Positions 20,343 to 30,162 of a stretch of DNA of 51,354 nucleotides are shown here, in pieces. The stretch covers positions 1 to 51,354 of the forward strand of contig NW_020290095.1 of assembly GCF_003144195.1 (NCBI RefSeq), read 5' to 3'. Every line of letters starts with the position of its first letter. Positions within the stretch are counted from its first letter, which is position 1. A program made the position numbers and the translations under genes. The notes beneath the pieces are model-generated. The model did not search any database. It had not been told where the DNA came from and saw only the letters and a program-made list of their open reading frames with translations. The stretch is from Ceraceosorus guamensis (Eukaryota > Basidiomycota > Exobasidiomycetes > Ceraceosorales > Ceraceosoraceae).

Positions 20343-21691
20343 ATGTCATCGCCCCTGCGTCGCCTTTCGCAGCAGACTAGACACCTCGCAGCTCAAGCAG
20401 CTCCTCTTGTTTCAAGCTCTGCCACCATGTCGGACTTCAAGGTGCGCCAGGTCGGTGCTCCCAACACACTCGGTGAGTCACGCGCGGAGATGTAGAAGGT
20501 GAAAGAATCCGCTTTGGTGGATCAACAGCTCACGTGCTGCTACTACTGGCTGGTGCCACTACCAGAGTACCGCGTCTTCTTCGAGGATGGCCAAAAGAAG
20601 CCCATTTCCCCCTTCCACGACATTCCCCTCTTCGCCAACGAGGCCAAGACGGTCCTAAACATGGTTGTCGAGATTCCTCGCTGGACCAACGGCAAGCTCG
20701 AGATCTCCAAAGAGGAGACTTTGAACCCAATCAAGCAAGATGTCAAAAAGGGCAAGCTACGCTACGTTCGCAACTGCTTCCCTCACCACGGTTACATTTG
20801 GAACTACGGAGCCTTTCCGCAGACTTGGGAGGACCCTTCTGCTACTCACCCCGACACCAAGGCCAAGGGTGACAATGACCCTCTCGATGTGTGCGAGATC
20901 GGAGAGCAGGTAGCATACACCGGTCAAATCAAGCAGGTCAAGGTCCTGGGCGTGATGGCCCTCCTCGATGAGGGAGAGACCGACTGGAAGGTTCTCGTCG
21001 TCGACGTCAACGACCCTCTCGCCTCTAAGCTCAATGACATCGAGGACGTTGAGCGCCACCTCCCTGGTCTCATTCGGGCTACCAACGAATGGTTCCGCAT
21101 CTACAAGATCCCTGACGGAAAGCCCGAGAACCAATTCGCGTTCTCGGGAGAGGCCAAGAACAAGGTGAGCGGTAGTTCTGTCTACTCCAGTCAGACTGAT
21201 ACTGTAGCTGACGGCTGCCTTTGCACTCGCTTTCGATCAGAAATACGCTACGTAAGTATGCGTAGCTTCATTCACTGCCAAGATATACTGCTGACCTCCA
21301 TTTCGACCCTTGCAGCGAGGTCGTTCACGAGTGCAATGAGGCCTGGAAGCGTCTTGTCGGTGGTCAAGCAGACCCTGCCGGTGTCAGCATCGTTGTGAGT
21401 ACGCAACGGTCTTCGCACATCACTTCATCTCGAACATCGCAAGCACTTCCTGACTTTTGTTTCTGATTTCTCCATTCAAGAACTCTACCCAACAAGGAAC
21501 CAAGGGCTTCAACGACTCTAGCATTGGCAACGTGCCAGCTGCCAACCCTCAGCCTTCTGGTCCCATTGACCCCAGCATTGAGTGAGTCATCATGCATCCA
21601 AGTCGGTCATAGCTGCAAAGAAAGCCCCATCTGATACTGTTTTCAAACTGTTTGCAGCAAATGGTTCTTCATCTCTTCCTCTTCGATCTGA
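20343..21691 (+). CDS. IPP1: Soluble inorganic pyrophosphatase
   Basis: Six exons (20343-20472, 20566-21164, 21241-21251, 21316-21394, 21481-21581, 21658-21691) give 317 residues. The enzyme hydrolyses pyrophosphate to two phosphates and drives biosynthesis. The family I signature DNDPLDV is at about 146-152. [65 protein letters not shown] and the C-terminal IDKWFFIS all match eukaryotic cytosolic enzymes. Every intron is 64-93 nt with GTGAGT/GTGAGC or GTAAGT donors. Exon 3 is only 11 nt. Two starts are possible: the ATG at 20343 has C at -3 and adds 28 Arg/Ser/Gln-rich residues, while the in-frame ATG at 20427 sits in GCCACCATG and gives 289 residues, close to yeast Ipp1. The shorter form is surely made; the longer may go to mitochondria. 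Confidence 0.96.
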
Positions 21692-21911
21692 GGACGGTTT
21701 GGACTCTAGAGAGTGTGTCTGGCGAGATGTAAGCATGCAAGTGCAATGCGTGACATGGAATTTTCGCTCCAAATGCTACATAGGGCCGCCGTCTGTGAAA
21801 CGAGAAAGACGATGGGACCCCACAATGTGCAAAGGAATCCGTGCAGGGGGAGCAAAAAGACGTCTTTGTGCGTTTTCGTGAAGTGATGCCGATCGTGGAC
21901 GTTTCGCTTTT

Positions 21912-22576
21912 TCACTTCTTTTTTTTGGCCACAGCCTTGTTCTGGCCTTGTTTGGCTTCTTCTGGGAATGCCAAAGGATTGCCTCCGGGCTTGACCTGAA
22001 CTCCTACACCTGCGACGAAAGCTAGCCTGACGAGTCCGATGAAGGCGTACCCAGCAATGTTGCCCCAATCCTGTCCGCGCCATTGAGAAGTGTCGTTGAG
22101 CTTTCCTTCAAGGGAAAGGCCCCTTGCAAAGCCGAGCAACATGAAAGCATCCACGAAGAAGATGGAAAGGTTCAACGTTTGCCACAGCGCTGCGTCGGCG
22201 CGTCGGATGGGGATGACGTAAAGAGTCGAGATGATGTGAGAGGCGAAGGTGGAGGTTGTCAATCATCGGAGAGGGAAATTAAGAGGCTCGGTAGACTCTT
22301 GCGAGAGCTGCACTCATACTCACCCCAATCTTTGGGTCTTTTGGTGATGGCAAAGATTTGCAAAGTGATCAGAGCGACGTACCAACCTGCCATACCATCC
22401 AGCAAAACCCTCGTCTCTGGCGCAGGCGGCCAGACCGGACCCCGCTTGGCTCCGGTGAAACCTGCCAAGACCACATTCTTTGCGGCGAAGATGTGCCCGT
22501 AGGTTCCAAAGATTGGAAGCAACAGGTCGAATGCTCCAAAGAGGACGCGGTAAGTTAGGGGCATCTGAAAGGACAT
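21912..22576 (-). CDS. Small four-helix membrane protein with KKKK C-terminus
   Basis: Two exons, 22576-22324 and 22189-21912, give 176 residues. Four hydrophobic helices are visible: YRVLFGAFDLLLPIFGTYGH, MAGWYVALITLQIFAI, LNLSIFFVDAFMLLGFA and GYAFIGLVRLAFVAGVGV. This layout resembles small fungal four-helix proteins (the DUF7704-like group), whose function is unknown. The tail ends in AVAKKKK, which fits a KKXX-type ER retrieval signal, so residence in the ER membrane is an inference. The start ATG has a good context (tcaccATGtc). The splice join is the weak point. The donor GTGAGT is clear, but the only phase-compatible acceptor I find is the CAG before 22189, although an open and plausible-looking frame continues upstream of it to about 22262. 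It is divergent from the NudC-domain gene. Confidence 0.72.
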
Positions 22577-23858
22577 GGTGAAGGTGCGATTTGAGAATGC
22601 GGCTTTGTGTATAGAATGGTCGAGCGAGCGAGATTCAAGTCTCGGTACAAAGCGGATTCGGAGAATAGTGGAACTGGCCACTCGTAACTGTTTCGGTCAA
22701 TTGGATGCCAAAGATTGCGAGGCTTACGGAGTTCAAGAGAATTGCAAAGCAAGGCGCGTTATCTATATATATGTTTGTGTGTAAGGAAATCGAGTCGTGA
22801 TCGAGTGTCGCTCATCAGAGGGCCACCAGCAGCGTAGCCAGCGGCCCGACGAAGACCTTCAGAACTCGAGACCCCGCTCAGGCACGGAGCACTGCCTCTG
22901 CCCATGAAAGCTGACGGACGCTGTTCGGTTTAGATTTAAAGTGTGAGTCTGATGAGTGCATCCTGCCACAATCTGCCTGTGCGTACAATATCTGCGTAGC
23001 TGTGGCTGGCTGTACCCGCCGTTCCACAGCTGCAGGGTCAGCAACTGCACCAGCCGTGAGTCTGAGTGCCAGAAGAACATCTTATCAAACAATCACCCAC
23101 AAGCTACAGTCTGCCTAAAGCACGATCGAGAGGCAGTCAAGGGTGCCCATGCCATGGTCTTGCATTCAACATCACATTCACGAGTAGGCTTGCTGCTTGC
23201 GTCGTGCTACAAGCATCACGAGCCGAGCTTATAGCTTCTTTGTACGCCCTCACGCAAGTGGATGCAATCTGCTCCTCATCAGCATGCGCCCGCGGATGCT
23301 TGGCAACGTCCTCCTCACCCCGCTGGCCCTCTAGCTGTCCTAGCTGACTTCGAATTCGACACATTCAGCATGACGAGTCTTCAGAACGCTGCAGCGGACT
23401 CTGAAAAAAAAAAAAATCGCGGGCTGACCACGTTCCTCTGCTCATGTCGTGAGTTGTGCGAGGTGAGCAACTGAGCAGCCATATGAGCGTAGGGTTGCGA
23501 TACAGTCGAGAGGACACGCGCGAATTCACCCATCGCGAATAATCGTCAATCACGATTGGATGCAAAGCAACAGCGCAGGGCAGGGCTAGCACCGCGTGCA
23601 TGCACCCGCGGTGCACGACTCTCGTCTTGTTCTCACTTATTTCGATTTGCTGCGCGCGCGCGCAGCCATGCAGGCTTTGGCCGAATAGCTGCTCCGCGGT
23701 CTCCGCGGCTTGCCGCGCGGAACCAACTCAGCTTTCGCGCGCCCGAGCCTCTTTGCGAGGATGACGATGGGCCACGAAAGACGACTCCCGACGGCCCATA
23801 TGCTCTTCGAGACTTCCACGCGAGCACAGACAGCAGCTTGCTTGACCGGCGCCTGATC
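22577..23858. promoter_or_regulatory. Divergent upstream region of the four-helix protein and NUDCD1 genes
   Basis: This 1.3-kb gap separates two divergent starts. TATATATAT at about 22762-22770 lies roughly 190 bases upstream of the minus-strand start and could serve as its TATA element. A 13-base A tract is at 23404-23416. Motif copies occur near 22789 (TCGTGA) and 23547 (ATCACGATT). The plus frame of the downstream gene is open back to 23556, but no ATG occurs before 23859. Confidence 0.5.
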
Positions 23859-26435
23859 ATGTTCCAGCCTGACGCGAGCATCTCTCACCCCCTCTTCGAT
23901 AGCTATCGACTCGCGAGTGCGAGCAGTCCAGCAGGTCAAGAGGATCATGTTTCGCAAGCTGCGATTCAGTTGATCCCTCCTGCTCGACCCGCAAGAGCGT
24001 CGATCGACAAGCGCACAGACTTTGGCTACAAAGAGGTCGTCGCGCGAAGCAAAGATTCGGTATTCTCAGCCAATGTCGAGTACACAGGCGCAACAAATGC
24101 CTTGCTGGCTTTGCGAAGCAACCACGAAGCCGTACACGAGCGGAGAGGGAGCAGCGCCAGCTTCGCGGGCCTCTGGCGCGGGTCAGAGGGCCTGTATGCG
24201 CTCGTGCACGGCGGACAGCCGTCTCTAGACACATATGCGGGTCCAAACACTTCGAACTTTCAGGCTCGGTCAGTAGACGGTCCAGCTTTAGTGGGTCACG
24301 TTACCCTCCAGTGCTTGGAACGAGATGTTTGGGCCGTGTGTGATGCCGAAGAGATCGACGATGGGAGCTTCATCAGCTCGTTGCGCGTACTGCAGCTCGA
24401 TGATGCTTCAACTGATGGCGACATCGCCGCTGCAAGCATCTCTCACCTGCAGCTGCCCAACGGAGACCTCAATGAGGCGTCTCCCCAAAAGGGAGCCCCA
24501 ACTTCTTACAAGTATGGAGGCTGGGCTCTTGTAGCTGCTGCCCGACTACAAGTAGAAGGGTCATCGCACTCGTCCGGACACACGCACCAGATGTGCTTCA
24601 GAAGGCCGGTCAAATCGCAGCGGCCACGACGAGGAGCCAAAGACCAGGTAGCAAGCCGCTCAGAGATTTTTGAGAATCGCATCAAAAAGACATCTAGCAG
24701 TAGAGCCGAGACCGAGTTCCAGCTCATCATTCTGCGCCTCAAGCCGCGATCGGGCCAACATTCCGACGAGCAAAGCCCTGCGGAGCTAGACATTCGCACC
24801 TCTCTGAGATCGAGAGAAGCGCCGGAGCATGTCATACTGGATCCTCTGGGCCAGAAGCACGAATTCTTTTGCTCCTCAAAAGTGGAGCTCTGGGAAGAGG
24901 AGAACAAGACTACGTCGTCAGCAACTGACATCGACGATCGCAGCACCGCACAGAGCGCTCCTCCGCAGACGTCTGTGCATGCTTCGAGGCTTTCCCCGGC
25001 TGCTCGACTCCCACCGTATGCTTGGACGCAGACGAGCGATACCCTCACGCTTGCCTTTACGCTTCCAGCGACAATCAGCAAGAAAGATGTCAGGGTGCAC
25101 TTCTCACCTCGAGGACTTTCAGTCAGCCTCGCTCTGCAACAAGCTTCACTCGTAGAGGTCGTAGATGAAAGCTCATCGATCGATGCGGATGGGGCGGCAG
25201 GTAGCCTGCACGCGGTAGCTGGAGACCTGCGCCAGGGCCGATACACGAACTTGGCCCTCTGGGGAGACATTGACGTGGACGGGTCTTTGTGGACCACAGA
25301 AACGCTCAGGCCGCATCGTCCTCGCATTCCTGGCTCCTCTTACGAAGCCAGGCCGAATGCAGGATCAGACAGCATCCTGCTTACGTTGCATCTGGAGAAG
25401 CTCCATGAAGGCACGAGGTGGCCGTCCGTCTTCTCCTTCGAGCAGAATGCAAAAAACGCTCGCAGTGTCGCTTCGCCCAGCAGTCGAGCTTTCGGTAGCC
25501 TCTCGCATGCACGACCGGCTGCATTTGCAGCAGAGGAAGATGAGTGGGAGCTAGAGGAAGTGCCGGAAACCTTGGACCCCTCCGAGCTGCTGCAGCAGCT
25601 ACAAGGATTGGAAAAGTATACTGAGGACGACCACACGCAAGCTCTAGGAGCGACGTGGGGTGGGGGCTTATCTTCGTTCCGCGAAGGAGCTGGAATGGGA
25701 TCTTCCACGCAGGCTAGCTTGCTCAGGGACGGGCTGGAGGAAGAGGATGCTGTTGTTGGCCGACGATGCATCTCGAGTACGGTAGAAGCGGAGGGTGACA
25801 CACCGAGCAGCCCTGTGCGAATCACAACGGAGCGCGACGCTTTGACGCTGTTGGCGCTTCCACTGAGAACCTCGCAACCTTCAAGTGCTGCGCTGTCGAA
25901 TCTAGTGATAAAGTCGGACTTGGATGGTCAGCTTTTCCAAGGTGCGCAGTCGCAACGGCGACATGCACAGACATTGCCTGCTCTATCCTTTGTGTTGGCC
26001 TCGAAGAGGGATGCTCAGCGGGTCTACGTCCACGTCGAAGAGGCTGCAGATTGGTCCACTCCTGCGTGCGCATCGCATCTTCCAAAAGCGCACGTGCTAG
26101 CCTTTGAGCCAGCACCGATGATAGCATTGGAGCAAGAACGGCCTTGGGACGAACACGCGAGTATCGGCGCTGGCAATCTGTTCGTCTATCGTTCGCCAGA
26201 GCAGCTGAGCGGAGCGACGAGCGCAACGAGTCGAGTGATCAGACTTGGCCTGTCAGATGATGCTCCTACGGACTTGGCAGAGAGATGCGACACTCCCACT
26301 GCATTGCAGGGCGCAAGCGGAGCGCTCATCGATGTTGCTGCTGTACGCCCAAGAACACCAGAGGCGACATTCGGACGAAACGTGTTGATCTGTCTTTGTA
26401 CACATCAGATTCTGCTGATTCGAGGGCTTCTGTAA
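23859..26435 (+). CDS. NudC/CS-domain protein of NUDCD1 type
   Basis: A single exon of 858 codons. The frame is open further upstream, but 23859 is its first ATG. The start MFQPDASISHPLFDSYRLA resembles the PLLDPRFEGYKLS-type opening of human NUDCD1. The CS (p23-like) domain lies at about residues 384-520: PPYAWTQTSDTLTLAFTLP, KKDVRVHFSPRGLSVSLA, a long insert, GRYTNLALWGDIDVDGSLWTTE, and LEKLHEGTRWPSVF. Regions on both sides would form the beta-propeller-like part, including LPALSFVLASKRDAQRVYVHVEE, and the C-terminal strand NVLICLCTHQILLI mirrors the human LFVLTTKNLFLIKV end. NudC-type CS proteins act as Hsp90-linked co-chaperones, and NUDCD1 binds COPI and helicase clients in animals. The role in this fungus is inferred. 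Inserts rich in Ser, Ala and Glu make it longer than the human protein (583 aa). Confidence 0.87.
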   Translation: MFQPDASISHPLFDSYRLASASSPAGQEDHVSQAAIQLIPPARPARASIDKRTDFGYKEVVARSKDSVFSANVEYTGATNALLALRSNHEAVHERRGSSASFAGLWRGSEGLYALVHGGQPSLDTYAGPNTSNFQARSVDGPALVGHVTLQCLERDVWAVCDAEEIDDGSFISSLRVLQLDDASTDGDIAAASISHLQLPNGDLNEASPQKGAPTSYKYGGWALVAAARLQVEGSSHSSGHTHQMCFRRPVKSQRPRRGAKDQVASRSEIFENRIKKTSSSRAETEFQLIILRLKPRSGQHSDEQSPAELDIRTSLRSREAPEHVILDPLGQKHEFFCSSKVELWEEENKTTSSATDIDDRSTAQSAPPQTSVHASRLSPAARLPPYAWTQTSDTLTLAFTLPATISKKDVRVHFSPRGLSVSLALQQASLVEVVDESSSIDADGAAGSLHAVAGDLRQGRYTNLALWGDIDVDGSLWTTETLRPHRPRIPGSSYEARPNAGSDSILLTLHLEKLHEGTRWPSVFSFEQNAKNARSVASPSSRAFGSLSHARPAAFAAEEDEWELEEVPETLDPSELLQQLQGLEKYTEDDHTQALGATWGGGLSSFREGAGMGSSTQASLLRDGLEEEDAVVGRRCISSTVEAEGDTPSSPVRITTERDALTLLALPLRTSQPSSAALSNLVIKSDLDGQLFQGAQSQRRHAQTLPALSFVLASKRDAQRVYVHVEEAADWSTPACASHLPKAHVLAFEPAPMIALEQERPWDEHASIGAGNLFVYRSPEQLSGATSATSRVIRLGLSDDAPTDLAERCDTPTALQGASGALIDVAAVRPRTPEATFGRNVLICLCTHQILLIRGLL

Positions 26436-26780
26436 TACATGCGTCGGCTCAGAAGTCGTCGTCGTGCGCTGCATTCCAGTTCAGTGTTCAGCGACCCTAT
26501 GCTTCAGAAGGGTCTGACACGCCTCTGAGAAGCCCAGAGAGTGACGCACATTTCAAGGTCCAAAGCATTACTCGAAGCGCAGCATGTTGACGTTTGTATG
26601 TATTCTCATTTATCCTGTGAGTGATTAGCAAGATACAAGATAATCTGGACCCCAACCGAATCTAGTAGCAGACTCGTCATCTTTTCTTTCGGTGTTGCAA
26701 GCTGAAGTCGGAGCGATGAGCAAAGTCCGTTCAGGCGGGAAGCTCGCGCTTTGACAGGAGCCCTTCCTTCCTCTGGCGCT
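26436..26780. other. Convergent 3' intergenic region
   Basis: About 345 bases lie between the convergent NUDCD1-type gene and the dehydrogenase gene. I see only 3' UTR sequence. Confidence 0.6.
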
Positions 26781-28319
26781 CTACTTCTTGTTGACTCTGT
26801 CGAGAACGCGTTGACGTGCTTCCTTGGCATCGCCGTCCCAATCAGCACCGTAACCATTGTTCAGCGCACGCTTGACGCTCTTGTCCGAAACCTGATTGTC
26901 CGTATTTCCCACCACATTGACAATTCTCCTCATCCAGTCCGGTACAGCTCTCATCCAAGGCAAGATGCGCATAAACTCTGGCATAATGACGTATTGAGAC
27001 AGACCACTGTCGAACGCATCCACGATCGCTTGGCCTACTTGGACGGGCATCAGGTTGGGCGTGATAAAGGGATCCGCGTGATCCTCCATGCCGTCTCCTA
27101 GAGCGGTGCGAACCTTGGTAGGGCAGCAGATGGAAGTGCGAATCTTGCGAGAGCCATAGCGAGCGTTGATCTCTCCGGAGAGGACCTCGTGGAAAGAGAG
27201 AGCAGCAGACTTGCTGGTCGCGTACTCTGCCATTTGCGGCAGGGACACTGTGCAATCAAGGCAGAAAAGGCTTAGCATTTGTCCAGCGTGCTGTGCTCGC
27301 AGCTTCCCTTGCTGCTGGCGTCTGCAGAAAGTACTCACTGTAGCTCGCACTGCTAGCCACTGTCATGATGTGTCCGTGGTTCGCCTTGACCATTGCAGGG
27401 AGAAATTCCTGCGCGGTGATCCAATTTGCGAGCGTGTTGATGCGCCACAAGCGAGAGATGGAGCCAATTTCAGCCTCGAGGATTAGAGATCCGTTTGCAA
27501 CGCCTGGAGAAAAGAGGCGGCGCGACCGATTATCAGCGGCTATTGCGCGCAAAGCGCACATCGATACAGCGGGCAAAAGAAGCGTGCAAGAGGCTTCAAG
27601 ATGACACTTTCGTAGCTCGAGCTGTTGAGCATGGCAGGCGCACAAAGGTCCACGCTTTTCTTTCCTACGCTTCTCTAGTTGCAAAGCCAGCCTCCAGCGA
27701 TCCTGTGCCGCGGCGACTCACCTGCGCAGTTCATCAGGATGGTTGGTTCACCGAACTTGGCGCGAATCTGATCAGCAGCCGATTTGACCTGAGCGGGGTC
27801 AGAGACGTCCGTCTTGAAGTAGAGGATCTCGGGTGCTCCAGGGGGAGCCTTGGCGTAAGAAGGAGGAGCCATGTCCAGCACAGCGACTTTTGCCCTCTTG
27901 TTGTGCGACAAGAGCTCCACAGTCGCCTTGCCGATACCGGCAGCCCCACCAGTAATCACCACCACTTCTTTCTTCCAGTTGGGCCTGTCAGGCTTCCATT
28001 CTCCGTGGTTGCGAACATAACGCGTAGCCAACTTGTTGAATCCTCGAAGAAGAATGAACAGCCAAACTTTTCCCAGCCAGGGGTATGTGTCCTTGACCAG
28101 CGTCTTCAAGGACTCGAGCGAGGGAACGGGATAGGAAGAGATATCCGTAGACACGTTTCCCGACGCTCTTTGATCCAGAAAGTATGCCAGGGCGGGAATG
28201 AGAAAGAGGGAAAGGGGACTCAAAGCAGTTCGATCGAGGATCCACTTCAAGTTGTCAAAAGTGACGTAATTGCCTCTGAAGAAGAGCGTCGGCTTGTCTG
28301 GCTGTGTATTGGTCGACAT
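26781..28319 (-). CDS. Membrane-anchored short-chain dehydrogenase/reductase
   Basis: Three exons, 28319-27722, 27503-27339 and 27247-26781, give 409 residues. It belongs to the classical SDR superfamily of NAD(P)-dependent oxidoreductases, nearest in layout to the 16C group (retinol/17-beta-hydroxysteroid dehydrogenases of ER and lipid droplets). The cofactor motif TGGAAGIG is at 123-130, the acidic residue after beta-2 is in VAVLDM, NCAG is at 197-200, the catalytic Ser is in TVASSASY (about 249-252), and YATSK is at 263-267. The helix-4 Asn lies in RINTLANWITAQEF. Two hydrophobic stretches precede the fold (about 33-48 and 83-93) and would anchor it in a membrane. Intron 1 (218 nt) splits the NCAG glycine codon; intron 2 is 91 nt. 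Lipid, sterol or retinoid-like substrates are likely but not shown. It leads a run of six minus-strand genes. Confidence 0.92.
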
Positions 28320-28784
28320 GATGGGCGATGAATGCGTGCAAGTGTGGTGAGTGGCGGGTCGCCGAAGGTGAGCAAAGGAGCAATTGGGCTGCTTCTGAGA
28401 AGATGGTAGGAGGTGGTGGTCGTGGTCAAGGAGAGCGGCGAGTATTTCAAGGCGTCGCGTAGAGGCATCATGACGATACGCATTCATTCGCGGGTGCACT
28501 CGCTTGCGAATTGAATCGCGAATCGCAAAATGTCAATGTGAATGCACCACCACGGCAGTCACGATCGACATCACCCAGATTCACCGCTCCTTCCCACCGA
28601 GGCGAGCTTCTGCTAGCAGTAGGAGTAGTGCTGCTGCATGGTGTGCCTGTCTGAATGCGGTAAGGGCACGCAGCAGAAGAATAAGCGTGCGTGTGGGATC
28701 ATCCACCCAACTCCGAGTTGCGAGATACCTGAGCTCTATAGCATGGCCGCACATCAGACAGACGTCAGGTGCGGTGGGACGCTC

Positions 28785-28820
28785 GCTGCTGCTGCTGCTG
28801 CATGGCAAGCGCAGCAGCAG
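28785..28820. repeat. CTG/CAG inverted repeat
   Basis: Five GCT units at 28785-28800 face three CAG units at 28812-28820 across about 11 bases, so the strand could fold into a CTG-CAG hairpin. The arms are simple sequence, so chance expansion is the easiest explanation. Confidence 0.7.
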
Positions 28821-29698
28821 CACCAGCTATATATAATAGAAGGCGTCACAAGCGCGAAATCGTTGGGCCCTGACTGGATGACTGCGATTTACGACTGAGC
28901 ATCTGCACGCGCGTGCTTTACATGCGGAGCTACACCATGGCAGCGCAGCTGCTTAAAGTAATCAAGTACCGGGGCTCGGGCATCAGCAGGCCACGCATGC
29001 GCATGCAGCATCCCCCATCACCGAAGCGGGGCGGTCCAAAGAGAGGATGAGGATCAGAATGCTGCGAGGCCAGGCCGCTGCTATAGCAAAGCTTTCATTC
29101 AACCCTTCAGGCCTCTCACGACTTGGCAAGCGCTTCAATAACGATTGAATAGTGACAAGAGTCACGATCCATGCCCGGACTTGCGGCTGGTCAACTCGAA
29201 TTGAAAGTGGGCAAGCCCCCACGAATCCTTGAATCTTGAATCTGTGAATTGAAAGTGAACGCATCATGCCGAGCCGTCCTCATCAGCAGCAGCCATCGCT
29301 CGCTCGCTCGTTTGAAAGCTCAACGCGCGGCCCCAATGACCGCAGAGACTCCGTGCCTCGCTGACCGAGATGATTAGCCGAAACGCGCATCCATGGACAT
29401 TTGACCGATATGTCTGCTCGTCTTGTGAATCCTTGTCGTATCTCGATCTGCACGACTGGTGGCGCCCCCCTTTCGCTCGCGCGCGGCGCGTGGCTGCTGC
29501 TGCTGCCATGGGCATGCCGCGTCCAATCTCCGAAAGCGTGAGTGTGAGTGCGGGGTTTTTGGTTGATCAAGCCCTGATGATGATGAGAACTCGACGACTC
29601 CTGGCTCGACCTCCCACGAGCACGAGACCTTCAAGTCGCTTGCGACGCCAACGAAATCTTCTAACTCCACTGCAGCAGTCGTTAGTCGTAGACTAGCG

Positions 29699-29728
<30 letters not shown>
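29699..29728. repeat. GGAGCA hexanucleotide microsatellite, 5 units
   Basis: Five perfect GGAGCA units occupy 29699-29728 in an intergenic region. On the minus strand one frame would read Ala-Pro repeats. Confidence 0.9.
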
Positions 29729-29729
<1 letters not shown>

Positions 29730-30162
29730 CAGCTTGGACGACGCTATGCAGCGCTGCATGCTTTCGTCGCGCTTTTTGCACCGAGTCAATCTCGCGTCGG
29801 AAGTCGGTCATTCGCATTTTCATATTCGCGAGATCCGAAACCCGACAAGAAATCCAAATAAGCGCTTCGTGTCTCCCTCTCTCTCTCTTTTTCTCTCCCT
29901 CGCCTTTCTCAATTTGCCACCACGTGCACGTCCGCACGTCGAAAGCGGACGTCAGTATTCCATTCATGATTGTGCTGAAATTCACGATTGCTCCACTCGT
30001 CCCACACAATGACCAAGCCTCTCTGCAATTGTGCGTGCAATGGCAAGCCTGGGTCATATCATTGTCCTGCTGCTGAACAGGTCTCGCAACTCGACCTGAA
30101 TGCATGACATGCCAACCTGTACGAATCTACAATGACTGATTACGGGGATTCGACAAGGCTTT

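Larger units (their letters stand above)
28320..30162. other. Intergenic region (1.8 kb) with simple repeats and CACGA motifs
   Basis: This lies between the dehydrogenase start and the 3' end of the acyl-CoA dehydrogenase gene. TATATATAAT at about 28830-28839 is a possible TATA element about 510 bases upstream of 28319. Motif copies occur near 28560, 29110, 29160, 29978 and 30275. A minus-strand frame of 243 codons (30105-29374) is built around a repeat that encodes Ala-Pro and has no recognisable domain, so I do not call it a gene. Confidence 0.55.

Noticed and set aside
23556-23858. N-terminal extension of the NUDCD1-type protein
   Set aside because: The frame is open, but no ATG precedes 23859, and the conserved start of the family lies right after 23859.
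29374-30105. Minus-strand frame of 243 codons in the 28-30 kb gap
   Set aside because: It is carried partly by a GGAGCA microsatellite, has no domain, and shows no splice or start context that stands out.
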